Assembly: GCF_026151205.1 (NCBI RefSeq)
Contig: NC_087080.1
Span: 9,409,837-9,473,836, forward strand
Length of the DNA stretch: 64,000 nt
DNA from: Bolinopsis microptera
Taxonomy: Eukaryota > Ctenophora > Tentaculata > Lobata > Bolinopsidae
Direction: 5' to 3'
Under the pieces are notes generated by a model. That model was given only the letters and a program-made list of their open reading frames with translations, did no database searches and had not been told where the DNA came from. Shown here in pieces: positions 56,336 to 64,000 of the stretch (within the stretch, counting starts at the first letter, position 1; each line of letters begins with the position of its first letter). A program made the translations under genes and the position numbers.

Positions 56336-57240
56336 ACGTCTTCATGAAAGGAACTTTTGTCCTGTAAATTGTCCTGTAAATTGTCTGTAAACAGTACTGT
56401 CAGTACTGAGCACAATATCGAGTGCGAAATTCCCATTACCCTGGAAACAACGGATTCTTTCAAATCTGTGACCTTGCTACTCACAAACTTGATTGGACTC
56501 AATAAGTACAAGCCAGGTAATACATAGTTAGTTGAAGTAGCGGGGTATGGCAAATTCGAGACCGCCGAAGGGATTTTCGGCAGTTGCTAATATTCACACA
56601 AAAATGATATGGAATCGTAAATAAGTTAATTTTCGAAAGTGATAAATATTAATTTAGTAGAATTACAGCTATGCTTGTAGTGCTGGCAGTTTGAACTCCT
56701 TGACAGGTATGTGATTAGAACTAGCAGTGTCATCAGTGTCACACACACACTGGTATTTCTAACCACATACCCACCCATCACCTCATGTCACTCGTGCACC
56801 CTGAAAAGAATGTTTTGGAAATCAAATGTCTTTATGGTAAATCAATGTTTGAAATTAGAATCTATTCGAATTTTAATAAGTTTATCGAATCTAGAATCTA
56901 TGTTAATCAACTAAGCAGAATTAAGTTTTAATAGAAAATTTAAATAGTGGTTCCCGATCTAATTCTAATCTGGTGATTTTGTAATAATTTGGTTGAATTA
57001 AAGCTATTTTTATGCTCAAATAGTGACACGCGGCGACAAAATGTCGAATTTTCATTCATTTCTATCACTTCAAATTCAACATTCATTTCAAATAAAACAA
57101 AGAATAATTGTTTTAGATGAACTAATAAAGTACGAAGATTAAGGTATAAGGTAATAAACAAAATAAAGTCAAACCGTAATAAAATATGTAGAACAAATAA
57201 AAAGTAATAGAATTAATGTAAATAATAATTCTCTAATAGT
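56336..57240. other. Intergenic, nothing recognised
   Basis: Short frames only, no domain or splice logic. Confidence 0.4.
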
Positions 57241-57254
57241 GCATCTTCCCACTT

Positions 57255-58900
57255 GTTAGGCCCATATCCATGCCATTTAACAGAAGATGCTGAATGACCC
57301 TCCTTGTTACATAACTGCAGACAACTTTCCGCTTCTTGCAAGCTATGTTAGGATGGGTCATTAACACTGTTAATATCAGCATCCGCAAAAAAATGTCAGT
57401 GAGGTTGACACTAATATCGTGCTGCCTCGCCCGTGCACATGGCTCGCTCTTTTACTTGGTGAGGTACTTATTCCAGTGCTCCTGTGCTTGTTCACTGTAC
57501 ATAGCCACAGGTGCACTATGCACCTCAGTCCTCAACCAGCTGCCATGCGTGCCCACACATCATTAACGCAAGGCTGCCCCAAGTGATCCACAAATTTAGA
57601 TCTGACATGGCTCATGATGTCGATTCCCAGCTGCTTCAGTTTGCTGGAAACCACTCCTACTCTCGTGCTCTGGGTTATGCTGAGCATGATGTTAATGTCT
57701 CTTAGCAGGAGAGAGAAATTTTCTCTGTCAGTGGCATTGTATTGTCTATACCCCGGCGTCTCACCCCGGCTACCAATCGATAAAGGATTTGAAGAAGCCA
57801 ATCGAAAGTCCGTAAACTCCAGTGCAGCACAGCAAACACTTTAAGATCAGCTAGGGGTGCATGGCACTGGCCTGCTCTCGCCTCATCCTTCCATACGATT
57901 TCTCCTACTATCACCTTCTCCCAAGTTTCCATACACTTGTCAAAGCGTTTGCTAATCTTGAGTCCTGCCAGGATATTGGTAAGGTTGTTTATTCCTGCTG
58001 TAGTATTGTCACAAAAATGACATGGTGCTCCAGAATCCCCCTGCAGTATGTCGACCATTTTGCCATCGATCATACTCATAGTCGTGTGAACTGTGAGTGA
58101 TGTGATGTGTGGTGGTGGTAGGGTTGATGTGATGTTTAATGTCTGAAATAGTATGAAATTTATTGTTGGTGTGTGAATGAGCAAAATACAAACTGAAAAC
58201 TAAAATAAGTTATTGTGTCAGTCAGGTTATAACGAAAAAATGTGCAAATGTTTGAAGTGTTTATTCAACATTGGGCTTACTAATCTCTGAAAGTGTGTCA
58301 GAAATCTCCTTCTCGATCACCTCTCTGCTCTCGGCTGCTCTTATGAGAGAGAGGAGTATGGTGTATGACATACTGTTCGGGGAGGGGTTTACCAAGATCT
58401 CCACCTCCAATCCATTATCCTTAACTACTGTCAGGGTAAGGGGACAGAAACAAGTAAGGAGATAGTTCTTGTAACTGGACCCGGGTCCAGGTGTGGATTC
58501 TCCTCTAAAGATTTCGCCCTATCCACTCTCTGGTGTCTTGCTCTGTGGCTCCCTGACCCTTCCATACCAGCTTTGGCTGTCAGATTCAGTGTCTCTCCAA
58601 TCTCAAGCTGGTAGCCTGTGGATTCTAGTATAGTAACCCTGGAGAAGTGTAGTTTAGTTACAGATAATTTAGTACCGAAAGTTTGATACTTAGTTCTAGT
58701 TAGAATTCAATAAATCGATCCTTAACAAAAACAAAACAAAATCTAAAACGTATATTCACCCTTGACAGTGTCAGCAGCAAGACAGTCAAAGTTAACGGTG
58801 CTCTTGATTTGGCCGTTTCTTATACCTTGAGGAAGTATCTGTTTTTTTACTGTCCATGTCATTTCTAGTGGGAAGCCTGAGCCCATGCTGTCCTAAAAAC
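57255..58900 (-). pseudogene. RAG1/Transib-like DDE transposase remnant
   Basis: Read on the minus strand in order: DSMGSGFPLEMTWTVKKQIL (58893-58756), then VTILESTGYQLEIG..KAGMEGSGSHRARHQRVD (58640-58440), LEVEILVNPSPNSMSYTILL (58420-58270), MSMIDGKMVDILQGDSGAPC with HFCDNTTAGINN (58142-57740), and YSEQAQEHWNKYLTK..ARARQHDISVNLTDIF (57490-57360). These correspond to the first-Asp region, the Cys-X2-Cys zinc region and the Ser-Glu-X2-Ala-X4-Asn-Lys end region of RAG1-like proteins. Several frameshifts (near 58445, 57800, 57530), a stop in the last block and ill-fitting exon phases show decay. The usual Asp of the DGSG motif appears as Glu (MEGSG). Family assignment rests on motif memory. Confidence 0.55.
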
Positions 58901-58977
58901 AACCGTAGCTCCGTCCACGATAATATGTCAAATCCAATCACTAACCTCCTTACACCTCAGTTACCTAAGCTTCAACT

Positions 58978-59470
58978 TCCTCAGCTTCAACTACGCAGAC
59001 TGGGATATCAACTGGAAACCCACCATCAAGATTCTCACTCCTTGGAGACTTCTATCTCCCTAACATAGAAGATGCTATATACATACAACTAGCACCAGAA
59101 GATCTGGATTTCCTTACTCAAATAACGAACAAGAAGCAAAGACAGACGTCCCCTAGCCAGGCTATCACCGACCGAAGGAACGAGCGGATTCCTATGCTTT
59201 GTATGGAGTTATTTACCTTACAATTGTTTATAATATTAATTCTATTTCAGAGATCATTACCGTGTTCTATTCACTAACAGATTCCTCCGCTCCGAGTCAG
59301 GTCCACTAGAGTTCCTAGGAATCACCACGTCCGACCCAGAACCCAAAAAGGTAACTTCCACACTCCCAAAAGTTACAGTTACTCAAAACAAGAGAACCAT
59401 CAGAGTCAGAGGAAGGAAGATACCGGCAATATCAAAAACACCTGGAGTTACGAACGCCTCCACAGTCCAC
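58978..59470 (+). pseudogene. Exon-like fragments, function not recognised
   Basis: About 80 codons from 58978 (ASTSSASTTQTGIST .. FSLLGDFYLPNIEDAIYIQL .. LTQITNKKQRQTS) are followed by an exon-like block with acceptor and donor (about 59251-59350, DHYRVLFTNRFLRSESGPLE .. TTSDPEPKK/GTAACT), and then RTIRVRGRKIPAISKTPGVT (59391-59490). Composition and splice signals look coding, but phases do not join cleanly. Confidence 0.35.
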
Positions 59471-59980
59471 AACCTAAGATGTGAAGTTCGTACGGTACGT
59501 ACCTTTAAATTAGCTGTACGGTACGTACTTAATAAAGTAAGCTGAAAGGTACAAATCCAGTTGATAACAATGGAAACAAAAACTAGGCGGTACATGAGAC
59601 CAATTTTAGAGATTACGAGTATATTATGGACAAGCGTAGATTAAGGTTGCGACCTGAGCTAGCTGAAAAGCTGGTGTTCGTATACTGCAACAAAAGGATG
59701 AAGCTTTGAGTTTAACGATAATTACAAGTAGTAGTAGTGTAGTACCGGTTAAGAGCGATCCGGTACACACATTTTCCTCTTAAATCTTTTATTGTTTTAA
59801 AAACTGTGTTTATTTTCGACTTCTATCTCAAAAATTATGATGATAATACTAATCAAAAATTGCAAGTAATTCACTAAAGTTGATTCTAAAAATTTGAAAA
59901 AAAAATTGTACCTTACAGTGCCTGTACGGTAAGTAGTAGCTGTACCGTACGTACTTAAAGCCCTGTACCGTACGTACTTG
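59471..59980. other. Spacer with GTACGGTACGTAC repeats
   Basis: Short GTACGTAC/TGTACGGTACGTACTT motifs at 59492-59535 and 59930-59980. No gene. Confidence 0.45.
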
Positions 59981-60330
59981 CCATCTAAGTCCACAACCAC
60001 GACTGTATCTCTAAAACCATCACCGGGAACGATGGACAGCATGATACAGACGTCGGCGTCGGTAGACGTCCAGACCGACCAGCTTGTATAATGTAAAAAA
60101 CCTGGCTTTTACCAACGACCAAATAGCAGGTCCAGTAAAGTTCCCGCAGAGGTTTACCCTCAACCTGGAGATCATCGTAACGGAAGCTATAAGGATGGCG
60201 GAGAGGAGAGAATACCTGCCACTGGCAACTAGATTTGCCACACTACTGGGACAAGAGTTCACGGAGATCGACTCCTTACATGGATCTCACCATGTCTCTC
60301 AAATACCGATGACCCAAAGACGGAACTAGA
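59981..60330 (+). pseudogene. Coding-like fragment, unknown
   Basis: SKSTTTTVSLKPSPGTMDSM through VDVQTDQLV stops at 60089; directly after, in another frame, LYNVKNLAFTNDQIAG .. TEAIRMAERREYLPLATRFA runs to 60329. Probably one frame split by an indel, since both have coding-like composition. No domain recognised. Confidence 0.35.
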
Positions 60331-60409
60331 GGTTCTTTGTGAACCCGATCAGGACGACCCTCAAGTTTGTACAACATTGGACAACCGGAATTCCTAACGG
60401 AACCAGCTC

Positions 60410-60823
60410 ATGATTTTCTGTCCTAACAACACAAAGGGTAAATTCAAGAAGCAACCGTTCATATCCAAATGGCCTGGACGGAAGTTTTTACGATTTTATA
60501 AAATACCTGATCCTGAAAAGAAGAAAGAACTTTTCATGACGTGGAGATTACGGATTCGAAGGAGACCTGAAGACGTAACTAAGCATACACAGATTTGTTC
60601 GGAGCACTTTGCAGATGAAGATTTCAATCCTTACGACTTCGATAGTGTAAAACGAGCGGAGTCGGTGACAAATATGTATTTGAGACTGAAACCAGATTCA
60701 ATTCTATTGAATTACATTATATTAATACTATATAGTTATAGTATATTTAAACAACAATTTTGTATGCATTCACGTTCTATATATTATGTAATACATAATT
60801 TATACCTTCTGTTCAGGGAGTAG
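60410..60823 (+). CDS. THAP-type zinc-finger domain fragment
   Basis: 137-residue frame. Residues ~30-75 (FLRFYKIPDPEKKKELFMTW, RLRIRRRPED, THAP-typical KHTQICSEHFADEDFNP) match the second half of the C2CH THAP DNA-binding domain. The first Cys pair is incomplete (IFCPNN), so the N-terminal part may lie in another exon. After residue ~105 the sequence is hydrophobic and repeat-like and probably runs past the true exon end. THAP domains are common in transposases and in host regulators; with transposon remains on both sides, an element origin is likely. Confidence 0.55.
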   Translation: MIFCPNNTKGKFKKQPFISKWPGRKFLRFYKIPDPEKKKELFMTWRLRIRRRPEDVTKHTQICSEHFADEDFNPYDFDSVKRAESVTNMYLRLKPDSILLNYIILILYSYSIFKQQFCMHSRSIYYVIHNLYLLFRE

Positions 60824-61068
60824 CTCTTTAACGAGGAGGATGCGTCTGGAAATAAATGCAAAGATAATCATATTCAATCTTGAAAGGAATGGAAGAAAGG
60901 CACACATATTAAGGTAGACTTTTTCTTTTTGCTGCACTGTTCATTCGAGAAAAAAAGTTCTTCTACTTAAATCGGTACGATAAAACCTTTTTTTATCTAA
61001 TATTTCTTTAATTGTCACTTTTCTTTATTTTTAACTGTAATTTCTTTTTGCTTTCTTTTTTGAACTCT
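60824..61068. other. Intron-like spacer
   Basis: T-rich before the acceptor TTTCAG at about 61066-61071. No feature otherwise. Confidence 0.4.
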
Positions 61069-61071
61069 TTC

Positions 61072-61255
61072 AGTGATCATAGATCAGTTTGGACAACATA
61101 ATCCTATCGAAGATGTGGAACGTTACAGCCAATCGGAAAAGAAAACGGTTATCATTAAACGACCAGCTCATGTCAAGGAGTACAAAAAGGGAATGGGTAA
61201 AGTTGATGTGTCTGGTGGCCATGTGGCTAGCTACAGAATCTGTCTCAGGATATAG
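61072..61255 (+). pseudogene. piggyBac-like transposase fragment
   Basis: From an acceptor TTTCAG the frame reads VIIDQFGQHNPIEDVERYSQ, KKTVIIKRPAHVKEYKKGMG and KVDVSGGHVASYRICLRI before TAG. Ser/Lys-rich..Pro..YNKGMGGVD-like..YR is the conserved block behind the catalytic core in piggyBac transposases. The catalytic part and the C-terminal Cys-rich finger are not seen. Confidence 0.6.
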
Positions 61256-61345
61256 AAGTGGTGGTGGCCACACTTAATAAATAAGATTGATTGCCTAGGT
61301 AAGGTAACACGTCTATACGATTTTAGTATGAGTAAGAATACAAAT

Positions 61346-61650
61346 AATTCATTATAGAATGCTATGCTAGGGCAGTTTTAGTTTAATTATATTTAATAGA
61401 ACGAATAAACAACGTTTAAAATCAATTAATTTCAGTGACCATGTACCAGTACCACAACTTTACAAAGTTAGATAACCCCATCCAGAATCTGATCCACGCA
61501 AAATTCCAAGGAGTCCCACAGAGCACGCTACTCAATTTAAGGTTCGATTTTGTGGTAAAGCAACTGTACGTAAAGGGCCTCAAATTTATAGAGCTTAGCT
61601 CGACGCAGATGAAAGACTTCATATTATGGAACATAGAAGCGTACTTGTAG
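61346..61650 (+). other. Duplicated intron end plus a 71-codon exon-like frame
   Basis: 61346-61436 is nearly identical to 63324-63414 and ends in the acceptor TTTCAG. The frame MTMYQYHNFTKLDNPIQNLI .. LSSTQMKDFILWNIEAYL follows to a stop at 61650. No domain recognised. Confidence 0.35.
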
Positions 61651-62262
61651 AATGTACACACGAGATTAAGCACGACAGTTCCACGAAGGAAGACACACGA
61701 GCTAAGTGTGAAGGTTATTTGGAAACAATAACTAACCCATAGTTCAAATTAAACCTGTACTTCCTTAAATTTTCGTTTCAATTGCAGAAGTCTTATACCT
61801 GTATTAATGATTAAAGCAGGTACTCAGCTCTATTCAACATCACTGGAGGTATTAGCGACACCAGAATTCTGATTCAGAGATATTACTGAATACATGCACT
61901 GTCGTGGGGAGACGACTCTACTCACTTATGTACGTAGAGGAAAGTGTTTGTAAAACGGAAACTGGAGCAGTATTCACATCAGTTGAGATGCGGGACTGAG
62001 ATATTATGTTATTTATGATGGTATAAGTGTAGGATAATATCTTATTTTTCGTCTTATGTTTCTTTCTGTAACTGTCCCTTTTCATTGTTTCTTCTCGTTT
62101 TCTTTCTTTTCAACTTTATTTTCTTTTTGTTTCTTCCCCTTATATCATCTTTTCAATTTCCCAACATCAAATAAGAAAAGTAGAAAGTAACTTAGAAATG
62201 GTCGTATAATAGATTTATACTTTCACACAAAGTACGATTTTACAAGCAAAGTACGTTTTAGG
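61651..62262. other. Intergenic, nothing recognised
   Basis: T-rich stretch 62040-62160; no gene. Confidence 0.4.
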
Positions 62263-62395
62263 ATCATGAGAGCACATGTTAATGATGCAAGGGTAGACCA
62301 CCTCCGGGATAGAATAATCAAGCGGGAAAAAACTCCGTGAGGTTGAGAAAATGCTAGAGCTGCAAGACCATGTCAGCAAAAAAAAACAAAACCTC
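62263..62395 (+). repeat. Duplicated 89-bp coding-like segment, copy 1
   Basis: 62263-62351 matches 63233-63321. It reads MRAHVNDARVDHLRDRIIKR then, after a 1-nt shift in an A run, LREVEKMLELQDHVSKK, a charged helix-type sequence. A broken exon of an unknown gene is likely. Confidence 0.4.
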
Positions 62396-62959
62396 TAGGT
62401 TTGCAAAAGAATCAGAAATGTGCTTTATTTTAGCATACAATTACGAGAGCGTCAGTAAATTTTTAAGTTCCGAATTGAGACTTGAGAGAAAATAAGGTCT
62501 TTAAAGCTTGTATTGTTCATGATACATCAAATGCCAAGATTTCACACATCAAACTTTATTGCATAACAATAACAATACTGCAGAGTTTCCATAATCCCTC
62601 CCGTTATTATCTCGACCCGGTGCAGTAACGTACTTCCGAAGCCCTTCATCCCCCAGTACGTACCAAGAATCGCCGGCTTCACCGCCTATTGACGACACTA
62701 ATGCGCGAGGAGCATGATGATGAAGCAAGAACTAAGAAGATGAAGCTTGTTTTATCCTTTATTTCTTTTTGTTATTTCACATTTTAATAAATTTTTGTTT
62801 TCTACTTCTTACTTTTATTAAAGTGTTTTATTTGTACTCCTTCGTATAAAGTGGAAAAGAGGATCTAAATATAAAGCAAGGAGAAAGATGGGGAAGAAAG
62901 GGTAGTATCAAAAAGTATTGTATTGGATTTTATAGTACGTTTAGGCGTTAAATTACAAA
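62396..62959. other. Intergenic, nothing recognised
   Basis: No exon supported. Confidence 0.4.
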
Positions 62960-63217
62960 ATTATTGATTCAGAGATGGGCTATGCCCTACAGAGCTGTAG
63001 CATGCATGGGTGGTATCAAGACCAATATGGAGTTGAGTCCCTCAACAATGTTATCAAGAACTCGGTATTTGATGGGAACGCCAGCAAGAACTCTCTTCCC
63101 CTTCTTGTCATGGGATTAACAACCGAATTTTTGCCACGAAAAATCCGAGCTTTTCACCACAAAGGTCTGGATCCTACTTTCAAATTAACTTATTTGTTTT
63201 ACAAAAAAAGGATTTGA
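62960..63217 (+). CDS. Unrecognised ORF
   Basis: 80 residues from ATG 62975 (MGYALQSCSMHGWYQDQYGV, ESLNNVIKNSVFDGNASKNS .. LDPTFKL). The motif GVESLNNVIK with a following hydrophobic helix has a faint likeness to MULE-type transposases, but this is not enough to assign it. It could be an exon of the same broken gene as its neighbours. Confidence 0.3.
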   Translation: MIDSEMGYALQSCSMHGWYQDQYGVESLNNVIKNSVFDGNASKNSLPLLVMGLTTEFLPRKIRAFHHKGLDPTFKLTYLFYKKRI

Positions 63218-63232
63218 TTGACTAATTAAAAT

Positions 63233-63414
63233 ATCATGAGAGCACATTTTACTGATGCACGGGTAGACCACCTCCGGGATAGAATAATCAAGCGGGAAAA
63301 AACTTCGTGAGGTTGAGAAAAAAAATTCATTATAGAATGCTATGCTACGGCAGTTTTAGTTTAATTATATTTAATAGAACGAATAAACAACGTTTTAAAT
63401 CAATTAATTTCAGT
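63233..63414 (+). repeat. Copies 2 of the two duplicated segments, directly joined
   Basis: 63233-63321 (partner 62263-62351) is followed without spacer by 63324-63414 (partner 61346-61436), while in the first set the order is reversed and 0.8 kb apart. Confidence 0.8.
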
Positions 63415-63632
63415 CACTGGTTTGACTCAAACCTCTCTGCGATAAAGATGGAGATGATTTTCTGAAAGAATTGTCGAAGCATTTTTGTGTGTTCAGAATC
63501 AAAAGGTATTTGACGAAGGTAGTCAGAAAAGACCATAAAATTGAACTCTCCAGGATACAGCAGAAGGCTGTAGGTTATGCTAAGGGGCGGGAGTTGTTCG
63601 TTCTTGGGATGTCCACAGATGTGGTTATCTAA
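63415..63632 (+). other. Exon-like frame after the duplicated acceptor
   Basis: About 65 codons, LCDKDGDDFLKELSKHFCVF .. QQKAVGYAKGRELFVLGMST, to a TAA at 63630-63632. No domain recognised; upstream a TGA blocks the frame, so splice use is uncertain. Confidence 0.35.
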
Positions 63633-63807
63633 TTAATAAAATAAACATTTAATTGTTCGTATAACTAATTGCATGATTCTGGCCATATTCAATAACCTGT
63701 TATGAGATGGAACATATTATCAAATTAAAATTAAAATTAAATTATCTTATAAAGTATTCGCATTGGACGGTGACAACTGATATTTATCATTTATTCTTTT
63801 TAAGCTA

Positions 63808-63900
63808 TGTCCTCCAAAAAGAATGAAAGATTCGTCAGGATACATGCCCTTGATGGAGCTGAAAGCAGCTTCAAAGCTGTTGTGGCCAGAGGAAACTTGG
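63808..63900 (+). CDS. Possible exon running out of the window
   Basis: ATG at 63808 reads MSSKKNERFVRIHALDGAES then SFKAVVARGNL before a donor GTGAGT at 63901. A second open frame (PPKRMKDSSGYMPLMELKAA) also spans it, so the coding frame is not settled. The rest of the window (63901-64000) is intron-like. Confidence 0.35.
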
Positions 63901-64000
63901 TGAGTCTAATATTATCTAACTCTATACAAATTCATGTTGTTTCAAATGCATTCAATTTGTGTAGCTATCCCTTTATTCTAGAGTGCAACCGAAGATGCTT

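Noticed and set aside
57511-57844. Plus-strand frames at 57.5-57.8 kb as genes
   Set aside because: They are antisense to the minus-strand transposase-like blocks, which carry the recognisable motifs.

Overview
This is a window of an animal (metazoan) nuclear genome. It is AT-rich, with spliced genes of short exons bounded by GT..AG, a tandem-domain receptor tyrosine phosphatase, secreted kringle/Ig proteins and a very dense, varied load of transposable elements and satellites. An invertebrate, possibly a cnidarian, fits best, but nothing here fixes the species. No bacterial-type operons, rRNA genes or tRNA genes were recognised.

Layout. 1-9.6 kb: 3' part of a receptor-type protein tyrosine phosphatase (+ strand, nine exons, D1 active, D2 degenerate). 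Its introns hold minisatellites, poly(dC) tracts, a foldback element and a small MITE. 9.6-13.2 kb: dispersed and nested repeats. 13.2-18.2 kb: a 5.0-kb block bounded by ~390-bp terminal inverted repeats that encloses a six-exon ankyrin-repeat gene (- strand) with frameshifts and a stop. 20.1-22.9 kb: an intronless gene for a predicted GPI-anchored surface protein with the order K-K-Ig-K-Ig-K-Ig-K-Ig (K = kringle). 24.6-26.6 kb: inverted repeat composites. 26.6-32.1 kb: a ~5.5-kb palindrome built on a 23-bp satellite that carries CACGTG in most monomers. 32.7-34.6 kb: a second palindromic satellite element based on AGCGCT. 35.0-39.4 kb: an intact 11-exon, 757-residue gene of an uncharacterised, transposase-like invertebrate family (- strand). 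39.9-42.6 kb: GGGACC hexamer arrays, inverted copies of the 25.8-32.6 kb repeats and a (CT)n array. 43.2-47.4 kb: a complete, young, gag-only LTR retrotransposon (- strand) inserted at the stop codon of a LINE reverse-transcriptase fragment. 49.7-50.9 kb: a LINE ORF1 unit without ORF2, between CCT arrays. 52.7-54.8 kb: a second, shorter kringle/Ig copy broken by a hAT-like MITE and with a Harbinger-like MITE in its 3' flank. 55.3-63.9 kb: transposon remains (a RAG1/Transib-like pseudogene, a THAP domain, a piggyBac fragment) and partial exons.

How the parts relate. The two kringle/Ig copies share their flanks and are one recently duplicated intronless family; the intact copy is the empty site that proves both MITE insertions in the other. 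A ~70-bp module recurs at the edges of several otherwise unrelated repeats, and the 5-kb ankyrin block sits inside one copy of it. Host genes that look functional are the phosphatase, the first kringle/Ig gene and the 35-39 kb gene.
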